IMG/VR virus record: IMGVR_UViG_3300011115_000542
Span: 1 to 33,035 of that record
Direction: 5' to 3' (one strand)
From: a virus
Length of the DNA stretch: 33,035 nucleotides
Shown here piece by piece: positions 24,435-31,091 of the stretch. Every line of letters starts with the position of its first letter. Position 1 is the first letter of the stretch. The notes under the pieces are model-generated. The model had not been told where the DNA came from, did not search any database, and saw only the letters and a program-made list of their open reading frames with translations. The position numbers and the translations under genes were made by a program.

Positions 24435-24844
24435 AATATTTTTTATTAATATTTTTATTCTCATGTGCTTCGATAAAAAAAACAGAGAGTAAAAAAGAAA
24501 CTACTATTATAAAAGATAGCATCCATGTTATTTTATTTGATTCAGTAACTAAGACTATTGATAATTGGCAGTACATGACTAAAACAACTACTTACTTTGA
24601 TACTGTTTGGATAACAAAGGATTCAGTTATTTCAGTTCCTAAATACACAACTACTTGGAGCAATGAAGTAAGATTTAGAGAATCAGATTCTAAGGTTAGT
24701 AAGAAAGATAGTTTAAACGATAAAGGGAGTAGCAAGGTTGTAGTATCTGAAAAAAATAAGGTAGTTACTCAAAATAACTTTTGGAAGGTCTTAATAGGTC
24801 TTATTTTAGTTTTGATTATATTATACTGTATATATGAAAGATAA
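24431..24844 (+). CDS. Probable unimolecular spanin (u-spanin)
   Basis: A 137-residue protein with a lipoprotein signal at the N-terminus (MKYFLLIFLFSCASIKK, lipobox LFSC with Cys12) and a single membrane helix at the C-terminus (FWKVLIGLILVLIILYCIYE). The stretch between is polar, Ser/Thr/Lys-rich and beta-like. An outer-membrane lipid anchor plus a C-terminal inner-membrane helix is the defining layout of u-spanins, which fuse the two membranes as the last step of lysis in Gram-negative hosts. Flanked by holin and endolysin genes, overlapping both. Confidence 0.75.
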   Translation: MKYFLLIFLFSCASIKKTESKKETTIIKDSIHVILFDSVTKTIDNWQYMTKTTTYFDTVWITKDSVISVPKYTTTWSNEVRFRESDSKVSKKDSLNDKGSSKVVVSEKNKVVTQNNFWKVLIGLILVLIILYCIYER

Positions 24845-25319
24845 CATAACATTAGAAAGGATTAAACTACTGCATCCTAAGTTAAGAGAAGAAGTAGGAA
24901 ACATATATAACGAAATTTCGGAAGCACTTACAGGTAGTGCTTTTTGTCGTTTTAGTTATACCCTAAGAACTTTTGCGGAACAGGATTCTTTGTATTCACA
25001 AGGCAGAGGAAAGTCTGGGAGTATCGTTACTAACGCAAAAGGTGGGTTAAGTTACCATAACTATGGATTAGCTTTAGATATTGTTATTATTAATGGAAAG
25101 GAAGCCTATTGGGATGAAAAAAAAGATTTTGATGGGGATGGATTAAGTGATTGGAAAGAGATAGTAAAAATATTTAAGGAACATGGATGGGAATGGGGTG
25201 GAGATTGGAAATTTTCAGATACACCGCACTTTCAAAAGACTTTTGGAAAGAATATAAGAGAACTTTTAGCACTATACGAGAATAAAAAAGTAGATGCTAA
25301 TAACTATGTATTAATCTGA
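24834..25319 (+). CDS. M15 peptidase endolysin (L-Ala-D-Glu/VanY type)
   Basis: A 161-residue peptidase. Zinc ligands are H75 and D82 in SYHNYGLALD and H132 in DTPHFQ; the conserved GWEWGGDW (118-125) precedes the last. Such enzymes cut peptide bridges or stems in peptidoglycan. An acidic insert DFDGDGLSDWKE (98-109) has the spacing of a calcium-binding loop. No signal peptide, so it needs a holin. Overlaps the spanin gene by 11 nt. Confidence 0.9.
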   Translation: MKDNITLERIKLLHPKLREEVGNIYNEISEALTGSAFCRFSYTLRTFAEQDSLYSQGRGKSGSIVTNAKGGLSYHNYGLALDIVIINGKEAYWDEKKDFDGDGLSDWKEIVKIFKEHGWEWGGDWKFSDTPHFQKTFGKNIRELLALYENKKVDANNYVLI

Positions 25320-25323
25320 TATA

Positions 25324-26325
25324 ATGGATAAATTTTCTAAAGTTCAAATTGCAAGAAATTATAGGGATAAGTATGGTATGGATATGCCTACTTTGAAACT
25401 TGCAAGAATAATGTTTTCAGAAAATGAGGTAGTATTTAAGAATTTAGATGATGCTAGACACAGGTTAAGGGCAATAGAAGGGAAATTAGGAAAAATACCA
25501 AATGCTAAGATTACCCATTCGCATCCAGAAAGACCAAGAAATCCATATAAATTACCCGATAGTTGGGGTAAATCTAAAGAAGTATTTAAATTACCTATTT
25601 TATGTAATAAGATTGGATTTTTAGGAGATACTCAAATTCCTTTCCATGATAATAAAGCCATCTTAGCGGCAGTAAATTATTTAAAAGAAAAGAAAGTAAA
25701 TACTATATTTTTAAATGGAGATGTAGCTGATTTTTACGGCATTTCATTTTATCAAAAAGACCCAAGAAAAAGAAAGTTTGTAGAGGAGATAGAAGATGTA
25801 AAAACATTTTTTTGTTGGTTAAGAGCAGAATTTCCAGATGCTGCTATTTATTTCAATATGAATGCTAACCATGAATTAAGATGGGAGAAATGGTTAATGC
25901 AGAAAGCACAGGAAGTTTTCGGAATGCCAGAGTTTGAGTTGGAAAATATTTTAAAATTAAATGAGTTTAAAGTAATACCATTAAAAGATTATGATCATAT
26001 TATGATAGGAAAATTACCTGTATTTCATGGACATACTATTTTTGGTAGGTTTGGTAACCAAATTAGTAAAGCTAAAACAGTATTTGATAAATTAAAACAT
26101 GGTGCTATTGCTTCTCATGTTCACGTTACTGATGAATATAATACTAAAGACCATGTTACAGGTAAGATGTTTACTACATGGACTGTTGGATGCTTAATGG
26201 ATTTAAATATTGAATACAACCCACATGGCAATCAATACAATCATGGGTTTGCATATATTGAAACTGATAATGAAGGAGATTATAAAGTAGAAAATAAAAG
26301 AATCTTTAACGGAAAAGTATTATGA
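25324..26325 (+). CDS. Calcineurin-like metallophosphoesterase
   Basis: A 333-residue protein with a complete set of motifs: GDTQIPFHD (GDxH variant, about 100-108), NGDVAD (GDxxD), NANHE (GNHE variant), FHGH and ASHVHV. The first 95 residues are a helical, basic extension with a Pro-rich linker (HSHPERPRNPYKLPDSW). Phage members of this family are annotated as phosphatases or nucleases; the basic N-terminal domain suggests a nucleic-acid substrate. It follows the lysis genes by 4 nt and overlaps the next by ATGA. Confidence 0.85.
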   Translation: MDKFSKVQIARNYRDKYGMDMPTLKLARIMFSENEVVFKNLDDARHRLRAIEGKLGKIPNAKITHSHPERPRNPYKLPDSWGKSKEVFKLPILCNKIGFLGDTQIPFHDNKAILAAVNYLKEKKVNTIFLNGDVADFYGISFYQKDPRKRKFVEEIEDVKTFFCWLRAEFPDAAIYFNMNANHELRWEKWLMQKAQEVFGMPEFELENILKLNEFKVIPLKDYDHIMIGKLPVFHGHTIFGRFGNQISKAKTVFDKLKHGAIASHVHVTDEYNTKDHVTGKMFTTWTVGCLMDLNIEYNPHGNQYNHGFAYIETDNEGDYKVENKRIFNGKVL

Positions 26326-26507
26326 TACCACCTAAAAAATTTTATAAGTTATCAAAAGTAGAGCAGGTAGAATATGCAGTAAAAGAAATGAATAATGCTT
26401 TTAGTATTTATGAGCAATGGAAAAAGGTAAGCCAAGAAGCGAGGATGCATAAAATATTTGAGCCACAGGAAATTGATAGACCAGATTTAGACCTACTAAA
26501 ATCTTAA
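26322..26507 (+). CDS. Small helical protein, 61 aa
   Basis: MIPPKKFYKLSKVEQVEYAV with EMNNAFSIYEQWKKVSQEAR; a single charged helical body. It is coupled by ATGA to the phosphoesterase and may be its partner. No family recognised. Confidence 0.65.
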   Translation: MIPPKKFYKLSKVEQVEYAVKEMNNAFSIYEQWKKVSQEARMHKIFEPQEIDRPDLDLLKS

Positions 26508-26509
26508 TA

Positions 26510-26731
26510 ATGGCAGAAGAAGAAATAGAATCAGAATTTGTATTTACTACTAATACGGAATATATATCTGCTGCCTATTTTGCTTTATCAGCTATTGATG
26601 ATATAGATACTGCGATGATGGATAATAAAGAGAAGGCTAAGATTAAAATAATAAAGAGTAAGAGCATTGATATTATCTATATGTGTATTAAAGAACTATA
26701 TGATGAATGCTATCCTAATGATGAAGTATAA
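26510..26731 (+). CDS. Small acidic protein, 73 aa
   Basis: MAEEEIESEFVFTTNTEYIS, then helices AAYFALSAIDDIDTAMMDNKEK and IIYMCIKELYDECY. Starts 2 nt after the previous stop and is the last gene before the early promoter at 26762. No family recognised. Confidence 0.65.
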   Translation: MAEEEIESEFVFTTNTEYISAAYFALSAIDDIDTAMMDNKEKAKIKIIKSKSIDIIYMCIKELYDECYPNDEV

Positions 26732-26761
26732 GGTATAAAAACCAAACAAAAAAATATTTCT

Positions 26762-26795
26762 TTTGTCCTTTTAATGTCTATATGTTGTATATTTG
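26762..26795 (+). promoter_or_regulatory. Bacteroidota-type promoter P3 of the replication operon
   Basis: TTTG at 26762-26765 and TATATTTG at 26788-26795 with 22 nt between, the same geometry as P1 (3842-3875). Both share TTTTGTC at the upstream end and GTTGTATATTTG at the downstream end. It would drive the genes from 26817 to about 28634. Confidence 0.8.
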
Positions 26796-26816
26796 TGCTT
26801 CATCAAACAATATACA

Positions 26817-26918
26817 ATGTTACAAAATCCTATTTTACCTACTAATTACGATTATGTAGATGACGAGTACACTTACAATGAGTGGTTAATTCTTAACAAT
26901 TTAAATCCTGCCAAATGA
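26817..26918 (+). CDS. 33-residue leader-type protein
   Basis: MLQNPILPTNYDYVDDEYTY and EWLILNNLNPAK; acidic and Tyr-rich. First frame behind P3, coupled by ATGA to the next gene. Either a short early protein or a translated leader. Confidence 0.5.
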   Translation: MLQNPILPTNYDYVDDEYTYNEWLILNNLNPAK

Positions 26919-27097
26919 AAATTGAATTTCTAAAAGAAGTACAAGCTTCTGGAGATGTTTACTATTACACTAATGTAGATAATAGTTATTCATCTGGCTC
27001 TGCTTTTTCAGATTATGAACAAGCAAAAGCGATTTTTGATAAAATTATAGCAAACCCATTTAACACAACCGAAATTTTAGAAAGCCATGTTATTTAA
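26915..27097 (+). CDS. Small early protein, 60 aa
   Basis: MKIEFLKEVQASGDVYYYTN, then SSGSAFSDYEQAKAIFDKII: a strand-strand-helix pattern. Overlaps the ERF gene by 11 nt. I recall similar short proteins (VxYYTxxxxxYxxxSxsxdyxkAxxxf) ahead of recombination genes in related phages, function unknown. Confidence 0.65.
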   Translation: MKIEFLKEVQASGDVYYYTNVDNSYSSGSAFSDYEQAKAIFDKIIANPFNTTEILESHVI

Positions 27098-27620
27098 AAT
27101 ACAAAATGAATTGAAAGCACCTAAAGGTCAATTTAATGCCTTTGGGAAATATCGTTACAGAAGTGCTGAGGATATTATAGAATCTGTTAAACCCATCTTA
27201 TTTAAGCATGGGTACTGCCTTATTATTACCGATGAAATGGTAGAAGTTGGTGGTAGAGTTTATGTTCAATCTACTGCTAGGATTATCAATGGAGAATCAG
27301 TATTTAGTGCAGTAGGTTTTGCTAGAGAGGAGGAAAATAAAAAGGGAATGGATTGCTCTCAGATTACAGGAGCAGCAAGTTCTTATGCAAGAAAATATGC
27401 ATTGAATGGTTTATTTGCTATTGATGACACAAAGGATGCGGATAGTTCTGCACCTGTTGAGGAAGTTAGCGAAGAAGATAGAATGTATTTAATTACTATT
27501 CTGGAGAGTTCTAAGTATGATTCTCAGCAGAAAGATAAGTTAGCTTGTAAGATAAGTACTATCAATAAAGCGAGTGAGTATATAAAAGCAAAAACAACTT
27601 TATTAAACAATCAGTTATGA
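27087..27620 (+). CDS. erf: ERF-family single-strand annealing protein
   Basis: A 177-residue protein. The N-terminal domain has IQNELKAPKGQFNAFGKYRY and RSAEDIIESVKPIL; the signature SQITGAASSYARKYALNGLF and AIDDTKDAD ends the core (about residue 130). This is the ERF superfamily, which anneals complementary single strands during phage recombination and genome circularisation. The C-terminal 45 residues are helical and variable. It may act with the SSB-tailed protein at 27993 and the nuclease at 30096. Confidence 0.9.
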   Translation: MLFKIQNELKAPKGQFNAFGKYRYRSAEDIIESVKPILFKHGYCLIITDEMVEVGGRVYVQSTARIINGESVFSAVGFAREEENKKGMDCSQITGAASSYARKYALNGLFAIDDTKDADSSAPVEEVSEEDRMYLITILESSKYDSQQKDKLACKISTINKASEYIKAKTTLLNNQL

Positions 27621-27799
27621 TGCATTTAACACCAATGGAAAGGCAGCTATTACTTGCAAAGGTTTACCACTATTGTTGGTACAATGAAGCAGCCTATTTT
27701 GAGATACAATTATTTTTAGATTTTTGGGAGAACAACTCCACAACTAAAGCAGTATTTTTTAACCAAAACGATAACGATGAATCAAAGACAAATGGTTAG
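27617..27799 (+). CDS. Small hypothetical protein, 60 aa
   Basis: MMHLTPMERQLLLAKVYHYC with aromatic-rich YNEAAYFEIQLFLDFWENN. ATG ATG at 27617/27620 overlaps the ERF stop; the 3' end overlaps the HTH gene by 23 nt. No family recognised. Confidence 0.6.
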   Translation: MMHLTPMERQLLLAKVYHYCWYNEAAYFEIQLFLDFWENNSTTKAVFFNQNDNDESKTNG

Positions 27800-27992
27800 C
27801 ACCTACCTATTAACAGGTGCAACGATTACACCTTTAGAAGCTTTAAGAAAGTTTGGCTCATTAAGGTTAGCAAGTATTATTTTTGATTTACGAGCCAATG
27901 GATTAAATATCCAGAGTGAGAACGTAAATGTAGGAACTAAGAAAAAAGCTAAATATGTATCTAAGTATTTCATCCCAAAAAAAGTAAAATAA
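27777..27992 (+). CDS. Helix-turn-helix protein (HTH_39-like)
   Basis: A 71-residue winged-HTH protein: VSTYLLTGATITPLEALRKF, then GSLRLASIIFDLRANG, the pattern of the HTH_39 family (LxTGxxITPxeALxxFGxxRLaaxIxdLR), with a basic wing and end (TKKKAKYVSKYFIPKKVK). Such proteins regulate early genes or bind the phage origin. It directly precedes the SSB-tailed gene with no gap. Confidence 0.8.
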   Translation: MNQRQMVSTYLLTGATITPLEALRKFGSLRLASIIFDLRANGLNIQSENVNVGTKKKAKYVSKYFIPKKVK

Positions 27993-28220
27993 ATGAAAGA
28001 ATTTGCAAAAGGAATCTACCTTAAAAAGAAGCAAACACCTAAAGGTGAGGTATTAGAATTAGCATTAGCACAGGCTGATGGAACATATTTAAAATACTCA
28101 TGTTGGGAAAGTAAAAACATTGATAAATATGGTTATACTACATTTTCAGTTTATGAAAATAATTATGTAAAATTAGAAGGAAACAATAGTGTTAAACCAA
28201 AAGAAGATTTACCATTTTAG
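27993..28220 (+). CDS. Small protein with SSB-like C-terminal tail
   Basis: A 75-residue beta-rich protein (FAKGIYLKKKQTPKGEVLEL, FSVYENNYVKLEG) ending PKEDLPF. The acidic, Phe-terminated end resembles the SSB C-terminal peptide (DDIPF type) that docks many replication and repair enzymes. It is too short for a full OB fold of the usual SSB size (about 110 residues or more), so it may be a minimal single-strand binder or a decoy for SSB partners. Placed between the HTH and the DnaA-like gene with no spacing. Confidence 0.6.
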   Translation: MKEFAKGIYLKKKQTPKGEVLELALAQADGTYLKYSCWESKNIDKYGYTTFSVYENNYVKLEGNNSVKPKEDLPF

Positions 28221-28634
28221 ATGTTAAGAAAAATTAGTCCACAGAAATTAAAAGCACTTTATCTTCAGCAGGAAGGTATTTACGAAATGTTAGCAGATAT
28301 TATGTTAGAATTAAATTTAATAGAAAAGAAACCAGAGAAGAAAACTAATTTAAAGGCTAATAAAATAGTGGAGTTAGTTAATGATATTTTTGAATCTGAT
28401 GTAATGGCTAATAACCAAAGAAAAAATACAGTCTTTGGTAGACATGCTGCTGCTTGGACACTAAAAAAATATACTAACCTTTCTTTATCGGAGATAAGTG
28501 CTTTATGCGGTCAATCTCACCATACTACTGCTATAAATTCTATCAAAAAATGTAATGATATGATGGAAACGGAAGCATGGTATAGAAAAAATATAGAACT
28601 TATTTGCCGAGAGTTAGATTTTTATATTGAATAA
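28221..28634 (+). CDS. Orphan DnaA domain IV-like protein
   Basis: A 137-residue protein. The N-terminal 55 residues are helical and charged. From about 58 it follows DnaA domain IV: NNQRKNTVFGRHAAAWTLKK, NLSLSEISALCGQSHHTTAI and NSIKKC, where QSHHTTAI is the DnaA-box recognition signature (usually DHTTV). DnaA domains I and III (ATPase) are missing. It could mark a phage origin for the host helicase, or block the host DnaA. It follows the SSB-tailed gene without gap. Confidence 0.8.
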   Translation: MLRKISPQKLKALYLQQEGIYEMLADIMLELNLIEKKPEKKTNLKANKIVELVNDIFESDVMANNQRKNTVFGRHAAAWTLKKYTNLSLSEISALCGQSHHTTAINSIKKCNDMMETEAWYRKNIELICRELDFYIE

Positions 28635-28638
28635 GTTG

Positions 28639-28746
28639 TATTTTTGTAAAAAGGCACATAGATATACTACGAACTATCTATGTGTTTGGTGGTTAATAAT
28701 TAATAACCCTGTCATTTCGTAGATGATGGGGTTTATTTTTTAAATT
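28639..28746 (+). ncRNA. Possible small RNA or attenuator leader
   Basis: A -7-like TATTTTTG (28639-28646) is followed by a perfect 10-bp stem CACATAGATA/TATCTATGTG (28655-28684, loop 10 nt), then a terminator. GGTTA (28691-28695) can pair with TAACC (28704-28708), which competes with the terminator's 5' arm. No good -33 element is visible, so this may be a leader of the DUF4373 gene rather than a separate RNA. Confidence 0.4.
28705..28740 (+). terminator. Intrinsic terminator before the DUF4373 gene
   Basis: An 11-bp stem AACCCTGTCAT/ATGATGGGGTT with two wobble pairs and loop TTCGTAG, followed by TATTTTTT. It separates the early genes from the DUF4373 gene at 28747. Confidence 0.8.
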
Positions 28747-29514
28747 ATGAAAAAGGATGCATTTTATTTTCCGCACTTTGCTAATGCAAGGCATGATAGA
28801 AAATTAAAAAGAGTTATTAAAGAAATCGGAGTCGAAGGTTATGGTATTTATTTTATGCTTCTGGAGGTATTAAGGGAGCAACAGGATTTTCGCTATCCAA
28901 TGAAAGATGTAGATTTATTGGCTGATGAGTTTGGAACATCGGAGCAAAAACTTAAAACTGTTATTTGTAATTATGAATTATTCCAGATAGATAACGATGG
29001 AAGTTTTTTTAGTATGAAGCAGATTTTTTACCTGCAACCTTATGTAGAAAAGACAGAAAGAGCAAGAAATGCTGCAAAAATCAGATGGGAAGGTATTAAT
29101 AACCAACAAGTTAATGCAAATGCATATGCAAATGCAGAGCAAATGCAATGCTCAAGCAATGCAAGTAAAGTAAAGGAAAGTAAAGTAAAAGAAAGTAAAG
29201 TAAAGATAAGTAAAGGTGAATTACACTTATTTTCAGAAAGTTTAGTTTTTAATATAGAAAAGTTTAAATTAGCATTTGCAGGTACACCATATGAAAGTGC
29301 TAACTTTGATTATTACCATGAGATAGTTAATAATTGGAGCAATGCAAATTTAAATAAAAAAATAGATTGGGTAGCAACTGCTAGAAATTTTATGGCATCA
29401 GATTTAAAAAACGGAAAATTCATAGATTTAAATTATAAACCAAATGCAAGTAACAAGTTATCAGAACAATCAATTAACGAAGCACTTTCTAAACACTTTA
29501 GCAAAGGGAAGTAG
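28747..29514 (+). CDS. Replication protein, DUF4373/Lin1244-type
   Basis: A 255-residue protein. The N-terminal winged-helix domain (about 5-100) has FYFPHFANARHDRKLKRVIK and GVEGYGIYFMLLEVLREQQD, the DUF4373 signature of phage replication initiator/helicase-loader proteins. A low-complexity linker (about 118-155: NANAYANAEQ, then KVKESKVKESKVK) is encoded by repeated DNA. The C-terminal domain (160-235, NWSNANLNKKIDWVATARNF) looks like a DnaD/helicase contact domain. It probably opens the phage origin and recruits the host helicase. It overlaps the next gene by 71 nt. Confidence 0.8.
   Translation: MKKDAFYFPHFANARHDRKLKRVIKEIGVEGYGIYFMLLEVLREQQDFRYPMKDVDLLADEFGTSEQKLKTVICNYELFQIDNDGSFFSMKQIFYLQPYVEKTERARNAAKIRWEGINNQQVNANAYANAEQMQCSSNASKVKESKVKESKVKISKGELHLFSESLVFNIEKFKLAFAGTPYESANFDYYHEIVNNWSNANLNKKIDWVATARNFMASDLKNGKFIDLNYKPNASNKLSEQSINEALSKHFSKGK
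29116..29215. repeat. Iteron-like repeats and purine-rich tract (candidate origin)
   Basis: GCAAATGC occurs at 29116-29123, 29128-29135 and 29139-29146, with the shorter GCAATGC at 29145-29151 and 29156-29162. Spacings are 11-12 bp, about one helical turn. An A-rich repeat tract of AGTAAAG units follows (29163-29215). Iterons plus an AT-rich tract inside an initiator gene is the layout of the lambda origin in gene O. Confidence 0.5.
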
Positions 29515-30028
29515 CGGAGAAATTCATAATGAATTATGTAGGTATAAAGAAAATGGGCATCCTAAGCATTTAGAGGTGCTTAAAATTCCTAAAGAGGATA
29601 GGTTACCTATGTTAGTATCAAAATATGGACAAGACAAAATTTTGGTACTTCTAGCAAAGATTATTACTAAAACACTTTCAAACTTGAATTTGAGAGTAGG
29701 AATGAATGCAGACCAAGTAATAGAACTTGCTTTAGCTTTGATTGATTCAGCAAATGAAGACCAATTAGCTATACAGGACATAATGCTATTTCTGGATGGA
29801 TTACAAAAAGCGAAATATGGAAAGATTTATGACCGAATGGATATGCCTACTTTTTTTGAAATGTTAGAAGTATACAGACAAGATAGGCATGAAGCATTAG
29901 TAAATCATAATGAGGAGTATGAAGCACAGATAAAATGTATTCCTGTAAATTTTAGAATTAGCGAAATGAATTTTGATAGAGATAAACATAAAAGTGCTGC
30001 TATTGAATATTTAAAAAATAAGTTATGA
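29444..30028 (+). CDS. Conserved phage protein, probable replication partner
   Basis: A 194-residue helical protein: IHNELCRYKENGHPKHLEVL, then VGMNADQVIELALALIDSAN, IQDIMLFLDGLQKAKYGKIY and DRMDMPTFFEMLEVYRQDRH. The last pattern (D.hdhxxhxxxhxxYxxxRxxah) recurs in phage proteins next to DUF4373 genes (DUF6633-like by memory), so a role in helicase loading is plausible. The start at 29444 lies 71 nt inside the previous gene; no better start is seen before conserved sequence begins. Confidence 0.65.
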   Translation: MQVTSYQNNQLTKHFLNTLAKGSSGEIHNELCRYKENGHPKHLEVLKIPKEDRLPMLVSKYGQDKILVLLAKIITKTLSNLNLRVGMNADQVIELALALIDSANEDQLAIQDIMLFLDGLQKAKYGKIYDRMDMPTFFEMLEVYRQDRHEALVNHNEEYEAQIKCIPVNFRISEMNFDRDKHKSAAIEYLKNKL

Positions 30029-30105
30029 TTTGCGGAATACATGAAATATTAATGATTGAAGGAGTTTGTATTAAATGTTTAGAGCAAAGTAATAAATGGA
30101 ACTAA
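30025..30105 (+). CDS. 26-residue putative zinc-binding peptide
   Basis: MICGIHEILMIEGVCIKCLE, ending QSNKWN. CxxH at 3-6 and CxxC at 15-18 could form a small zinc knuckle. Overlaps both neighbours (4 and 10 nt). Short frames like this recur in phages; function unknown. Confidence 0.5.
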   Translation: MICGIHEILMIEGVCIKCLEQSNKWN

Positions 30106-30437
30106 CTGCAAACGAGTTAACGCAATGGGCAAAGAAAAAACTCCTGCTACAAAATTGTAGAATTAACCGGGTTAATAATATACCTTATGGAAAAAGGAAA
30201 GGAACTATTGAGAAAGGTTGGTTAGACCTACAAGGATATACAGATAAAGGAGTTTATTTAGCAGTAGAAGTTAAAAAGATAGGGGATAGATTGAGTATTG
30301 AACAAATTGAAAGAATAAAAGATATAATAAATTGTGGGGGATTAGTTTATATTTGTACGGAAATGAGTAATAAACCTACCTTAATTGAACAAACAAAAGA
30401 TAATATTACAACTTTGGGAAAACAAAGAGTTAAATGA
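30096..30437 (+). CDS. VRR-NUC-like nuclease
   Basis: A 113-residue protein with the PD-(D/E)xK pattern of VRR-NUC enzymes: N-terminal helix (ELTQWAKKKLLLQNCRINRV), GWLDLQGYT with the acidic Asp (44), AVEVKK with Glu and Lys (56-61), then LSIEQIERIKDIINCGGLVY. Stand-alone phage VRR-NUC domains are thought to resolve branched DNA. The C-terminal part overlaps the next gene by 53 nt. Confidence 0.75.
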   Translation: MELTANELTQWAKKKLLLQNCRINRVNNIPYGKRKGTIEKGWLDLQGYTDKGVYLAVEVKKIGDRLSIEQIERIKDIINCGGLVYICTEMSNKPTLIEQTKDNITTLGKQRVK

Positions 30438-30861
30438 TGCTATTGAAAAAATGCATCCAGAGGAACTAAGAGAGGATTTAAAGTCTGAACTTTTTGTAGT
30501 GTTGTGTGAGATGGATGAAATTAAGTTGGTAGATATGTTTGATCGGGGGGTTATTAGGTTTTATTTGGTAAGAACAATGCTGAACATGATGCAGAGTAAT
30601 ACTAGCCAATTTTATAAGACTTTTAGGAAGCAATTTGAGCCACAAGCAGCAGTACATGAGAGAGATGAAGATTTATTAGATAAGGTAGATAAGGAAGTAA
30701 ATAAGTTACATTGGTATTGTGCAGACATTTTAAGATTATATGCTTTGCAATTTAATGGTAACGCAAAAGAGTTAAGCAGACATACAGGTATTCCATACAT
30801 GAGTATTATACGGACTTTAAAATTAACTAAAAACCAACTTAAAAAGAAACTACGAAAATGA
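30385..30861 (+). CDS. Sigma-like HTH transcription factor (TTG start)
   Basis: A 158-residue protein from a TTG at 30385 (MNKQKIILQLWENKELNDAI). EKMHPEELREDLKSELFVVL looks like a sigma region 2-type helix, and NAKELSRHTGIPYMSIIRTL (about 128-147) is a region 4-type HTH followed by a basic end KNQLKKKLRK. Phages of this host group often carry such sigma-like proteins for late transcription. It is the only candidate here for redirecting the host RNA polymerase. A later ATG at 30451 would remove part of the first helix. Confidence 0.65.
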   Translation: MNKQKIILQLWENKELNDAIEKMHPEELREDLKSELFVVLCEMDEIKLVDMFDRGVIRFYLVRTMLNMMQSNTSQFYKTFRKQFEPQAAVHERDEDLLDKVDKEVNKLHWYCADILRLYALQFNGNAKELSRHTGIPYMSIIRTLKLTKNQLKKKLRK

Positions 30862-31091
30862 TTATTATTACTGCCATCTGCTTTGCTTTATTTTTTACTG
30901 ATATACATCAGTTGCATATTAAATGGAAATTGAACTTTAAACCTTTTAACTGCTCATCCTGTTTAGCTGCATGGGTGGGATTAGTTTTATATTTCTGCCC
31001 GGTATGGGTTGTAACAATAATGAGTTATATGTTTATTGCAGGATATTTAGCACCAATAATAAATAAATTAGCATGGAAACTTTGGAAATAG
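30858..31091 (+). CDS. Small membrane protein with CxxC
   Basis: A 77-residue protein with hydrophobic segments MIIITAICFALFFTDI, CLAAWVGLVLYFCPVWVVTI and SYMFIAGYLAPI, and a short loop with KPFNCSSC. The PFxCxxCLaaW motif is familiar from small phage membrane proteins near the replication genes. Coupled by ATGA. Function unknown. Confidence 0.65.
   Translation: MIIITAICFALFFTDIHQLHIKWKLNFKPFNCSSCLAAWVGLVLYFCPVWVVTIMSYMFIAGYLAPIINKLAWKLWK

Noticed and set aside
29160-29215. CRISPR-like array in the AGTAAAG repeats
   Set aside because: Units are only about 15 bp with no spacers, and they are in frame in a protein linker.
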